NCBI GenBank assembly: GCA_001769925.1
Contig: MEPT01000085.1
Span: forward strand, 9,087-21,234
From: Bdellovibrionales bacterium RBG_16_40_8
Lineage (GTDB): Bacteria; Bdellovibrionota; Bdellovibrionia; Bdellovibrionales; UBA1609
Direction: 5' to 3'
Length of the DNA stretch: 12,148 bases
The first letter of the stretch is position 1. Every line of letters starts with the position of its first letter. The notes beneath the pieces were generated by a model. That model saw only the letters and a list, made by a program, of their open reading frames with translations, searched no databases and had not been told where the DNA came from. Of the stretch, positions 1 to 6,389 are shown one piece after another. Position numbers and translations under genes: made by a program.

Positions 1-341
1 ATTAATACCTCACTACCATAAACCAATAAATTCATGCTAACAGATCTCTTAAGTGCTTCTGATTGAAGTTTGCCTTCAATATTAACAAGATGTTCAATTG
101 TTTCTCGTGGCAATTTTTCTGTTGCCGCATGAATAACAACACTAAGCCCCTCTAAATGCTCTTCTTTTTTTAGATCGCGCAGTCCTGCTAAACTTTCAGC
201 TGGCCTATCTACGCTGTACACTGACGAAAGCGCTACTATTCTAAATTCTTTTGCTAGCATTTCTAACGCCTCTCGCATTGCTGTGGTGCCCTTACTAGAA
301 AACGTTTTTAACGAAATTAGAATATATTGTTCCTTATTCAT
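1..341 (-). CDS. FolK (HPPK)-like protein, catalytically degenerate, 3' end outside the window
   Basis: Translating from the ATG at 341-339 gives 113 residues that run off the window edge. The fold signature is that of 6-hydroxymethyl-7,8-dihydropterin pyrophosphokinase (folate synthesis): an early beta strand (YILISL), a following helix, SSVYSV around 39-44 (family: S-x-Y-x-T), an LVNIEGKL helix at 85-92 and RSVSMNLLVYGSEVL at 99-113. The last segment aligns without gaps to E. coli RTLDLDIMLFGNEVI. E89 and R99 match E. coli E77 and R92, but the two magnesium-binding aspartates D95 and D97 are S102 and N104. The GSN motif near the N-terminus, the substrate loop with DQP-x-(F/Y)LN, and several bases before the GPR motif (loop 3) are missing. 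The start overlaps the dapB stop by 8 bases, so it is translated with the dap genes. It is probably not an active HPPK; a structural or regulatory role is inference. Family call fairly secure, function unknown. Confidence 0.7.
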   Translation of the reverse strand, partial: MNKEQYILISLKTFSSKGTTAMREALEMLAKEFRIVALSSVYSVDRPAESLAGLRDLKKEEHLEGLSVVIHAATEKLPRETIEHLVNIEGKLQSEALKRSVSMNLLVYGSEVL

Positions 342-1002
342 CAAATATATCTCGAAATTCATAGAATCCTGGGGGCTGCCGTCTTAACCAGGTTGCCGCT
401 ATAATAGCTCCTTTTGCAAAAATAGAACGATTAAGCGCCGTATGCTCAATCGTGAAAATTTCTTGATCGGCCATAAACCATATTTTGTGATTTCCTACTA
501 TGCCCCCGCCTCTGCCAGAGAGAATAGGCGGCAGCACTTTATTAGTATTCTTAATAAATGCCTTTTGCAGCATTTTTGCCGTACCACTCGGAGAATCTTT
601 TTTTTGCGTATGATGAAATTCTTCAATTTGAATATCATAAGAATTCGCCTTTGCGCCAATAATATCAATCATATGCAATATTATATTTATGCCAGGGCTC
701 ATATTCGGTGACCATAAAATTGGGATTTTCTTACTTGCCTTCTTTAAAATTTTCATATCTTTATCTGACAAACCTGTTGTCCCGCTAACTAATGGTACAT
801 TTTTTTTTACACACCAAGCGGCTACTGATCGCAGTCCTTGTGCTGAAGAGAAATCAATGGCCACAGCTAGTTTAGTCGGTTTAATTTTAGCAAGGGCGGT
901 GCCCGAGTGAAGTTTAGCATCTATGCTGCGAGAAAGAAGATTTATGATTTCTCTACCCATTCGGCCATTTCTTCCATTTACTATTATATGCGCCTTAATC
1001 AT
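334..1002 (-). CDS. dapB: 4-hydroxy-tetrahydrodipicolinate reductase
   Basis: Cytoplasmic NAD(P)H-dependent reductase that follows DapA in the diaminopimelate/lysine pathway. From the ATG at 1002 the protein has 222 residues. It shows the dinucleotide-binding loop GRNGRMG (10-16), SGTTG (73-77), SPNMSPGIN (98-106) and the catalytic signature EEFHHTQKKDSPSGTA (127-142), with H130, H131 and K134 matching the catalytic His pair and Lys of E. coli DapB. The family's C-terminal IEHTALNRSIFAKGA is also present. It is shorter than the usual 240-275 residues; the missing length lies in the N-terminal Rossmann domain between the glycine loop and AIDFSS. A TTG lies directly before the ATG (1005-1003), but the ATG forms a TGATG junction sharing one base with the dapA stop, so translational coupling favours 1002. 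Confidence 0.95.
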   Translation of the reverse strand: MIKAHIIVNGRNGRMGREIINLLSRSIDAKLHSGTALAKIKPTKLAVAIDFSSAQGLRSVAAWCVKKNVPLVSGTTGLSDKDMKILKKASKKIPILWSPNMSPGINIILHMIDIIGAKANSYDIQIEEFHHTQKKDSPSGTAKMLQKAFIKNTNKVLPPILSGRGGGIVGNHKIWFMADQEIFTIEHTALNRSIFAKGAIIAATWLRRQPPGFYEFRDIFDE

Positions 1003-1925
1003 CAAATGAGCCCCAAAAGAGTGAGTTCATCTTTAATCATCTTTTTGTTTTCCTTAGTAACAGTTACAAGCGGCAACCGCAACTCAGGGGATTCAATCAT
1101 ACCAATAAGGTGAAGCATGCTTTTTACCGGTATGGGGTTTATTTCAATCCCAAGTAACTGGTTTAAATGCGTATACTTTGCGTACTCTTGCCGTGCTTGC
1201 TGTATTTTACGTAATGCCATGTCAGAAATGACTCGCAACTCTTTTGGGATAATATGTGAAATAACCGATATAACCCCCGCCCCTCCGGCTAGCATAAAAT
1301 CAATACACGTACTATCCTCGCCACTTAGTAAAATAAATTTATTCTGCTTAATCGATTCTTCTTCTATAAAAAAATCTGTTTTTCCTGAGGTCTCTTTGAT
1401 TCCGACTATATTTTTTATTTTTGAAAGTTTTGATACTGTTTCTGATGATAGTGAAATAACTGTTCGTGATGGTACATTATATAAAATTATTGGTAACCGA
1501 ACAGATTTAGCCACAGATGAATAATGTAAAAACAAGCCTCGCTGCGGGGGTTTATTGTAATATGGCGCTACAATTAATGCCGCATGTGCACCTAAACGCT
1601 CAGCCAATTTAGTATTTTGAATAGTAGTTTGCGTAGAGTTTGTGCCTGTCCCTAAAATAATTGGTACTGCTTCATACGTTTCTTTTTTTACCAGCCGAAA
1701 TATTTGTTCAACCTCTTGAGTTGTTAGAGTGGGGCTTTCACTGGTTGTGCCATTAACAACGAACCCCTGAATCCCGCAATCCATCTGCGAGCGTACAATT
1801 TTTTTGAGAGATGAAAAGTCGACACGCCCTTTTTTAAAGGGCGTAACCAGAGCCGTAATTACTCCATCAAAATTAAAGCTCTCCGTTTTTCTCGCTATCG
1901 AGGTCTTTTTCGTCTTTTTCTTCAT
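1002..1925 (-). CDS. dapA: 4-hydroxy-tetrahydrodipicolinate synthase
   Basis: Cytoplasmic class I aldolase condensing pyruvate with aspartate semialdehyde, the first committed step of lysine/meso-diaminopimelate synthesis. From the ATG at 1925 it has 307 residues. The TIM-barrel motifs are complete: GVITALVTPF (21-30), VNGTTSESPT (57-66, with the T60/T61 pair), APYYNKPPQRG (120-130), YNVPSRT (149-155, Y149 and R154), Schiff-base lysine K177 in GIKET, and GGAGVISV (214-221). The first 18 or so residues (MKKKTKKTSIARKTESFN) are a basic leader not usual in DapA. No ATG, GTG or TTG occurs in frame between it and the barrel start, so the gene overlaps the lipoprotein gene by 53 bases. The open frame extends to 2003, but starting there would bury the start much deeper in the lipoprotein gene and add about 26 Lys-rich residues. 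Confidence 0.95.
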   Translation of the reverse strand: MKKKTKKTSIARKTESFNFDGVITALVTPFKKGRVDFSSLKKIVRSQMDCGIQGFVVNGTTSESPTLTTQEVEQIFRLVKKETYEAVPIILGTGTNSTQTTIQNTKLAERLGAHAALIVAPYYNKPPQRGLFLHYSSVAKSVRLPIILYNVPSRTVISLSSETVSKLSKIKNIVGIKETSGKTDFFIEEESIKQNKFILLSGEDSTCIDFMLAGGAGVISVISHIIPKELRVISDMALRKIQQARQEYAKYTHLNQLLGIEINPIPVKSMLHLIGMIESPELRLPLVTVTKENKKMIKDELTLLGLI

Positions 1926-2097
1926 CTTCTTTTTGTACTGGTTTATTTTTTTGAAAATCGATTTTTTGTAGAGCTTTTTTGAACGTTGGCTTACCTCGAC
2001 CAAGCTCTGGAGGGTTTAATGGTGGCCTCGGGTCTCCTTTTACGCCACAACTCAATACCCCTAGAGAACATAAAATAAAAAAACACCTTGTCATCAT
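1873..2097 (-). CDS. Small LptM/YifL-like lipoprotein
   Basis: A 74-residue predicted lipoprotein. A short hydrophobic signal ends in the lipobox VLSC with acylated C17. It is followed by GVKGDPRPPLNPPE, which resembles the CGxKGPLxxPP start of mature LptM (YifL) in E. coli. The remaining ~45 residues are charged and probably disordered, ending in a Lys/Glu/Asp run. In E. coli LptM helps mature the LPS translocon LptDE, and its gene lies beside dapF; here it lies beside dapA, a parallel link to diaminopimelate genes. The LptM assignment rests on a short motif and is tentative; the lipoprotein call is firmer. ATG at 2097 gives a 4-base ATGA overlap with the upstream gene; a second in-frame ATG at 2094 gives a TGATG junction. 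The 3' end overlaps dapA. Confidence 0.75.
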   Translation of the reverse strand: MMTRCFFILCSLGVLSCGVKGDPRPPLNPPELGRGKPTFKKALQKIDFQKNKPVQKEDEEKDEKDLDSEKNGEL

Positions 2098-2921
2098 GAT
2101 GCTTGGCCTTCTACTTTCTTAATATATGCCTCGACAGATTCAGTGTCTACGCATAGCTCAGGCTCCCAGTAGTATTTGCGCCGCAATGTTGGCATCACAA
2201 CTTTACAAAGCGCTAAATACCTTTGCGCCTCGTCAAGACCTACATTTTCTTCGTTTTTTAAAATCTTCCATGCCCAATAATATCCCATCGGAAAATTCGT
2301 ATCGGCGAAAATAGCCTCTCTAGCTAATGATAGTGCTACTTCTGCTTTTTCTTCACGCAATGCTTTTTGTGCTAAAGTGACTTTTATGTATGGTAAAAAA
2401 TTTTTCTGCTTTGGCAGGGCCTCTTCCTTCAATTCCTCAATGGCTGCCCCACTGCAGATTTGTGCCCGATAACGCAAATAAGTGGTTTCGTCACTTTTCG
2501 GATTAATACTGTCTATGTCTGATATAATTTCTAACGCCTTTTTACAATTTTTAGTTTTAATATATCCCAATGCCTCGCCATAAAGAATATTCAACTGCTT
2601 ACCCTCATGGCCAAACGCCTCTTCGTATTTCGGCTGGTAGCCGAGTTGGCCAGACAAGCGAATAGACTCTGCGAGCTCAAATAGTCGCTGACCCTCGTTG
2701 GTCATAAAAAGTGTTATTGTCTGATATAATTCTTTTTGTAATTCAATTTTACTGTCGACCATATTTTCATCAAGTATAGCGCTTAACAAAATATCTACTG
2801 CCTCAGTCCGCCGGTGTTCAACCAATTTTTGTTTTGCCATTTTTATAACGTCTGGCACCTTAATTTTTGGCGCGGCCGCAAACGCAGATAAACTTAGCAA
2901 TAAACCCAAGCACTTATACAT
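2094..2921 (-). CDS. Exported alpha-helical repeat (TPR-like) protein, function unknown
   Basis: 275 residues starting MYKCLGLLLSLSAFAAAPK, a plausible Sec signal peptide with cleavage around A15-A17, so the product is probably periplasmic. The rest is strongly helical. Segments resembling degenerate tetratricopeptide repeats are visible: the stretch with KLVEHRRTEAVDILLSAIL, the one with YGEALGYIKTKNCKKALEII, and the one with ALREEKAEVALSLAREAIF. No catalytic motif is visible. The start lies 26 bases after the ftsK stop, with a weak AGAAG about 6 bases upstream of the ATG, and the stop overlaps the lipoprotein gene. Position between ftsK and an envelope lipoprotein suggests an envelope or division-linked scaffold role, which is inference. 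The gene itself is convincing; the repeat class is less so. Confidence 0.75.
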   Translation of the reverse strand: MYKCLGLLLSLSAFAAAPKIKVPDVIKMAKQKLVEHRRTEAVDILLSAILDENMVDSKIELQKELYQTITLFMTNEGQRLFELAESIRLSGQLGYQPKYEEAFGHEGKQLNILYGEALGYIKTKNCKKALEIISDIDSINPKSDETTYLRYRAQICSGAAIEELKEEALPKQKNFLPYIKVTLAQKALREEKAEVALSLAREAIFADTNFPMGYYWAWKILKNEENVGLDEAQRYLALCKVVMPTLRRKYYWEPELCVDTESVEAYIKKVEGQAS

Positions 2922-2947
2922 AGATAACTTCTAGCACAATGCTAAAC

Positions 2948-5266
2948 TTATTTTAATTCATTAATAAGAACTTGGCGCTTTTTACTGCCGCTTGCAGGCC
3001 CCACAGCGCCTTGTTGCTCAAAGATTTCTATTAAGCGTGCCGCCCTAGGATAGCCCAGGCGAAAGCGCATTTGAATATGTGATGCGCTTACCTCTTTAAG
3101 TGTAGATATATAGGCTAAAATTTCGTCGTATCTATCATCAATTTCTGCGTCATCTACTTCTCCGGCTGAGTCATCAACAAAGCCATCAATTTCTGTATTG
3201 GGGCCCTCGAGTGCTTTCATGGCCTGTGGATCATATTCAGGCTCTGCCTGATCAACCCAAAATTGGCAGGCGGCCTGAATCTCTTGATCTGTAACCCAAG
3301 GCCCGTGATGACGCTGCGGTTTAGAAACCCCAGGAGCAAGGTAAAGCATATCCCCACGCGTAAGTAACCGCTCCGCTCCGCTTTCATCAAGTATTATTCT
3401 TGAATCCATCTTACTCGCTACCTTAAAGCTAACGCGCCCAGGTATATTGGTTTTTATTAGCCCCGTAATTACGTCTTTTCGCGGGCTCTGCATTGCTAGA
3501 ATCAAGTGAATTCCACACGCGCGCGCCATTTGCGCAAGTCTCACAACACACTGCTCAACATTATTTTTGTCGACCGACATAAGATCACCAAACTCTTCAA
3601 CTACTATTAATGTGTATGGTTGCGTAGTATAGTAGTAGGTCTGGCCGTTATACGTAGCCTCAGCCTCTGCATTTGTAATTTCGTGTTTGTTAAATTCATC
3701 TGACGCTAGTCGCGATACTGCTTGATTAAATGACTCTAAATCTCTGGCGCCAAATTTAGCCATTGAGCGATAACGTTTTTCCATCTCTTTAATCGCCCAC
3801 CTTAGAGCATTAATAGCTTTCTTCGATTCACGAATAGGAGGCATTAATAAGTGTGGTACTTTGCTAAACGTTGCTAGGTCTACCTGCTTCGGATCAATCA
3901 ATATAAGTCGCAATGTTTTCGGAGAATGTCGAAAAAGTAACCCGGTTAATAGCGAGACTATAAATACCGATTTACCTGAGCCCGTTGTCCCGGCCACAAG
4001 CATATGTGGCATTTTTCGTAAATCTACGATTTTTCTTGTGCCATCTGCTTCACAGCCTAACGCCAGCGGCAAGGCTATTTTTTCATCCCAAAATTCTTCG
4101 TCTGCTAAAATTTCTTTCAGATAAACTGTTTCTCTTGATGAGTTAGAAGTTTCTATACCTACCACGTCGCGCCCAGGAATTGGCGCAATAATTCTAACAG
4201 ACTCACTACTAAGTTCTAACGAAAGGTCATCTGCCAAGTCTGTAATTCTACTTATTTTAACATCTGCATTTGGCTTATACTCAAACATGGTAACTGCTGG
4301 CCCTGGTTTTGCGGCTACAACCTCTCCTGATATATTAAAATGCCGCAATTTATTTAATAATCTCTGTGCTTTTTCGCGAATTTCTCTGTCATCAACACGA
4401 TTGCGATTATAGGGCGGGTCTTCAAGCAGCGATATTTTCGGCAGCTCCCAATTTTCAATTTTTCTTTGAATACTTTTATTGAGACTTATTGGGCGCCTTT
4501 CAATAGGCTCACTCTGAACCATTACTTGTATTTGTTCTTCTTTCTCTTCTGCTGCTATGTCTTTTTTAATAGGCAAGAATTTTTTTATAGGCATAGCCAT
4601 TGTTTCTGTATTAGCCGCTAGTAGTTTTGGCGCCTCTAGTAAATTTTGTATCTTCTTAAAAACCACTGCAGAAAATGACAAAATACTACCAAATATACGT
4701 AGTCTACAAATCGTCGACCATACCCTTGCAATTAAAAGTCTTGGGCGAGAAAATAATTCTTCAACAGACATTTCTGTATAAAAAACAAGAAGTATCAATG
4801 CCGCTGTCCATAAAATAATACTAACTCCAATTTGATTAAAGGCACTTATTAATGCTTTTGAAATAATATGGCCCAAAAGGCCACCAAGGCGAATTTGCCC
4901 CATAAATATTTGCTTTTCAGGAAAATATAATGCTAATAAGCTAGCACAGGTAAACAGCAATAAGGTAAGCCAAAGCCACTGCGAGCGCTTCTTTTTAGGT
5001 TCCTGTCCTTTAAAATTTCTCCAGGCAAGGCGTAAATTGCTTAAAACCAAAACCCATGAACTTACTCCTAATAATTGATAAAAAATATCTGCTAAATAAG
5101 ACCCAAAGTAACCACAAAAGTTATAGACGTGATAAGCCTTACCAATTGAATTAAATGAAGGGTCTGTGGGTCGAAAGCTAAGTAATGCAAAAGCTAGAAA
5201 AATTCCGATAGACAGCCAAACAAGCCCAATGATATCTCTGCTAAAGCGCTTAAATAAACGATTCAT
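2948..5266 (-). CDS. ftsK: FtsK/SpoIIIE-type DNA translocase
   Basis: 772-residue membrane-anchored ATPase that pumps chromosome ends through the closing septum and supports dimer resolution. The N-terminus carries hydrophobic segments at about 11-30, 60-80, 97-114 and 145-163, followed by a Lys/Glu-rich linker. The motor has Walker A GTTGSGKS (426-433), LILIDPKQVDL (454-464), the Walker B position VVEEFGDLM (555-563), the ITGLIKTNIPGRVSF block and SKMDSRIILDESGAERLL. The C-terminal gamma winged helix, which reads KOPS-type sites, is intact (about 711-768, with MRFRLGYPRAARLIE). The linker is short, giving SpoIIIE-like length rather than E. coli's 1329. Oddities: the Walker B Asp is Glu (E557), and the usual LATQRPS is LAMQSPR (590-596 region). 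The start ATG at 5266 has no good Shine-Dalgarno sequence. It heads the minus-strand operon. Confidence 0.95.
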   Translation of the reverse strand: MNRLFKRFSRDIIGLVWLSIGIFLAFALLSFRPTDPSFNSIGKAYHVYNFCGYFGSYLADIFYQLLGVSSWVLVLSNLRLAWRNFKGQEPKKKRSQWLWLTLLLFTCASLLALYFPEKQIFMGQIRLGGLLGHIISKALISAFNQIGVSIILWTAALILLVFYTEMSVEELFSRPRLLIARVWSTICRLRIFGSILSFSAVVFKKIQNLLEAPKLLAANTETMAMPIKKFLPIKKDIAAEEKEEQIQVMVQSEPIERRPISLNKSIQRKIENWELPKISLLEDPPYNRNRVDDREIREKAQRLLNKLRHFNISGEVVAAKPGPAVTMFEYKPNADVKISRITDLADDLSLELSSESVRIIAPIPGRDVVGIETSNSSRETVYLKEILADEEFWDEKIALPLALGCEADGTRKIVDLRKMPHMLVAGTTGSGKSVFIVSLLTGLLFRHSPKTLRLILIDPKQVDLATFSKVPHLLMPPIRESKKAINALRWAIKEMEKRYRSMAKFGARDLESFNQAVSRLASDEFNKHEITNAEAEATYNGQTYYYTTQPYTLIVVEEFGDLMSVDKNNVEQCVVRLAQMARACGIHLILAMQSPRKDVITGLIKTNIPGRVSFKVASKMDSRIILDESGAERLLTRGDMLYLAPGVSKPQRHHGPWVTDQEIQAACQFWVDQAEPEYDPQAMKALEGPNTEIDGFVDDSAGEVDDAEIDDRYDEILAYISTLKEVSASHIQMRFRLGYPRAARLIEIFEQQGAVGPASGSKKRQVLINELK

Positions 5267-5319
5267 TACAACAGTTTATTATTGGGCCCTTTGGTTTAGT
5301 AGTCCTGTTTTGGAGCTCA
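5267..5319. promoter_or_regulatory. Divergent intergenic region between ftsK and queE
   Basis: 53 bases separate the two start codons, so both promoters must lie here or inside the opposing genes. TATTAT (5277-5282) is a -10-like hexamer for queE, but I see no matching -35. A GGAG at 5312-5315, four bases before the queE ATG, is the queE ribosome binding site. No comparable site precedes ftsK. No preQ1-type aptamer was recognised. Confidence 0.35.
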
Positions 5320-5958
5320 ATGTTAAAGATCAACGAAATTTTTTTCAGTATTCAGGGTGAGTCGACGCTGGCTGGACTTCCGACGGTATTTGTACGTACA
5401 TCTGGCTGTCATTTGCGCTGCAATTATTGTGATACAAAATATGCCTACGTTGAAGGCAAAAATCTATCTATAGCTGAAATTATTACTGAAGTAAAAAAGT
5501 ATCTCTCAAAGCATGTTTGCATTACTGGTGGTGAACCACTTTTGCAAAAAAATAGTCTTCTATTAATGAAAGATCTTTGTACTTTAGGATACAATGTCTC
5601 GCTCGAAACCAGTGGTGACATTAGCTGCAAAGATGTTGATCCGCGCGTGCGAAAAATTATTGATGTAAAAACGCCTGATAGCGGGGAACAAAATAAGTTT
5701 TTTTTAGAAAATTTAAATTTACCTGAAGTCAACTGCGAATTTAAATTTGTGATCTGCTCCGAAAACGATTTTTTTTGGGCAGAAGATTTCAGTAAAAAAT
5801 ATCTCTTAAATGAAAAATACGCGGTCCTGTACAGCCCGAGCTTTGAAAAAATTGAGGCACGCTGGCTTGCAGAAAAAATATTAAAAAATAATTCATCTGC
5901 AAGGTTGCAATTACAGCAACATAAGTATATTTGGTCTTGCAATACACGCGGAGTTTAA
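5320..5958 (+). CDS. queE: 7-carboxy-7-deazaguanine synthase (radical SAM)
   Basis: 212-residue cytoplasmic radical-SAM enzyme that converts 6-carboxytetrahydropterin to 7-carboxy-7-deazaguanine on the way to queuosine in tRNA. Visible: the N-terminal IQGES (11-15), the cluster-binding cysteines C30, C34 and C37 in SGCHLRCNYCDTKYA, ITGGEPLLQ (68-76) that contacts SAM, SLETSG (94-99), and the C-terminal QHKYIW...RGV typical of QueE. Cys spacing CX3CX2C is standard for the family. The start is supported by GGAG four bases upstream. The usual partners queC and queD are not in the window; downstream is the Fis-type gene, 21 bases away, probably in the same transcript. Confidence 0.93.
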   Translation: MLKINEIFFSIQGESTLAGLPTVFVRTSGCHLRCNYCDTKYAYVEGKNLSIAEIITEVKKYLSKHVCITGGEPLLQKNSLLLMKDLCTLGYNVSLETSGDISCKDVDPRVRKIIDVKTPDSGEQNKFFLENLNLPEVNCEFKFVICSENDFFWAEDFSKKYLLNEKYAVLYSPSFEKIEARWLAEKILKNNSSARLQLQQHKYIWSCNTRGV

Positions 5959-5965
5959 TTTTTCT

Positions 5966-5979
5966 CGGAGGCTAATATC
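5966..5979 (+). promoter_or_regulatory. Strong ribosome binding site deciding the TTG start of the Fis-type gene
   Basis: CGGAGG (5966-5971) lies eight bases before TTG at 5980. It is the best anti-16S match among the plus-strand genes of the window and fixes a non-ATG start. The next in-frame TTG at 5992 would be 20 bases away. Confidence 0.75.
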
Positions 5980-6282
5980 TTGGTACCTGCTTTGAATAAT
6001 TCTGATAACCTTTTTGTCGCCAATCTACAATCTGTAAGCCTTGAAAAACTTGTGAAGAGCAAGCTTGAGGTGCTTTTTCGCCAACAAAAAGACACTCAAG
6101 TTGAAATAAGTGGTCTCTACAATATAGTGCTCGAGCAGGTAGAAAAGCCTTTACTTGAATTAACTTTGGCCAACTGTCGTGGCAATCAAGTCCGCGCTGC
6201 GCAGCTGCTTGGCATTAACCGCAATACACTTAAAAAAAAGATTGATACTTACAAGATTCACGCTAAAAATATTCGAAACTGA
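5980..6282 (+). CDS. Fis-type nucleoid/transcription factor (TTG start)
   Basis: 100-residue DNA-binding protein, close in length to E. coli Fis (98). The C-terminal half holds the Fis/NtrC-type helix-turn-helix: [19 protein letters not shown] (45-63) followed by [23 protein letters not shown] (66-88), where GN-x-x-(R/K)AA-x-LGI-x-R-N-T-L-x-K-K is the family signature. The N-terminal 40 residues are less conserved and contain no receiver or ATPase domain, so it is not a truncated NtrC by its visible design. No ATG is available; a GGAGG at 5967-5971, eight bases upstream, selects the TTG at 5980. Likely dimeric, DNA-bending, acting on the nucleoid or specific promoters, but its targets are unknown. 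The gene follows queE by 21 bases, whereas E. coli fis follows dusB, another tRNA-modification gene. Confidence 0.85.
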   Translation: MVPALNNSDNLFVANLQSVSLEKLVKSKLEVLFRQQKDTQVEISGLYNIVLEQVEKPLLELTLANCRGNQVRAAQLLGINRNTLKKKIDTYKIHAKNIRN

Positions 6283-6389
6283 TAAGAGTAGCAACAGCGG
6301 GTCAGCATTGAATTTCTTCTAAGATTAGAGCCCGCAAAATAGTTTTTTGTCGCTTGGGGATCGCGGGCAGCCGCGTGGGGATGTAATAC
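6283..6389 (+). promoter_or_regulatory. Structured leader before dnaB with competing inverted repeats
   Basis: This 107-base gap contains four GC-rich segments in otherwise AT-rich sequence: GCGGG (6297-6301), GCCCGC (6330-6335), CGCGGGC (6362-6368) and CCGCG (6371-6375). Segment 1 can pair with 2, 2 with 3, and 3 with 4 (the last a 5-bp stem with loop GCAG), so alternative folds exclude each other. An inner TCTAA/TTAGA hairpin (6318-6329) sits inside the 1:2 pair, and a TTTTTT run (6343-6348) follows it seven bases later. The 3:4 hairpin abuts the dnaB ribosome binding site GGGG (6377-6380). It may be a terminator/antiterminator arrangement or just the terminator of the queE-fis transcript; the long loops leave this uncertain. 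Confidence 0.4.

Noticed and set aside
1..341. First impression of an aspartokinase ACT-domain fragment, given the dap context
   Set aside because: The translation lacks ACT features and instead aligns with HPPK, especially R-x-x-x-x-x-L-L-V-Y-G-S-E-V-L.
442..711. 89-residue open frame on the plus strand
   Set aside because: It lies opposite dapB, whose motifs are complete; the product has no family signature and low-complexity composition.
784..803. Homopolymer T run in dapB as a possible phase-variation tract
   Set aside because: It reads Lys codons in a conserved housekeeping gene; such AT runs are common across the window.
1117..1524. 135-residue open frame on the plus strand
   Set aside because: Antisense to dapA, with no recognisable domain or ribosome binding site; a shadow of the conserved gene.
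1926..2003. Longer DapA N-terminus starting at 2003
   Set aside because: It adds 26 Lys-rich residues fully inside the lipoprotein gene and unlike DapA proteins.
5267..5319. preQ1 riboswitch before queE
   Set aside because: The 53-base gap lacks the C-rich loop hairpin and the A-rich tail of known preQ1 aptamers.
5445..5942. 165-residue open frame on the minus strand
   Set aside because: Opposite queE, Ser/Phe-rich shadow composition, while queE carries the radical-SAM cysteines.
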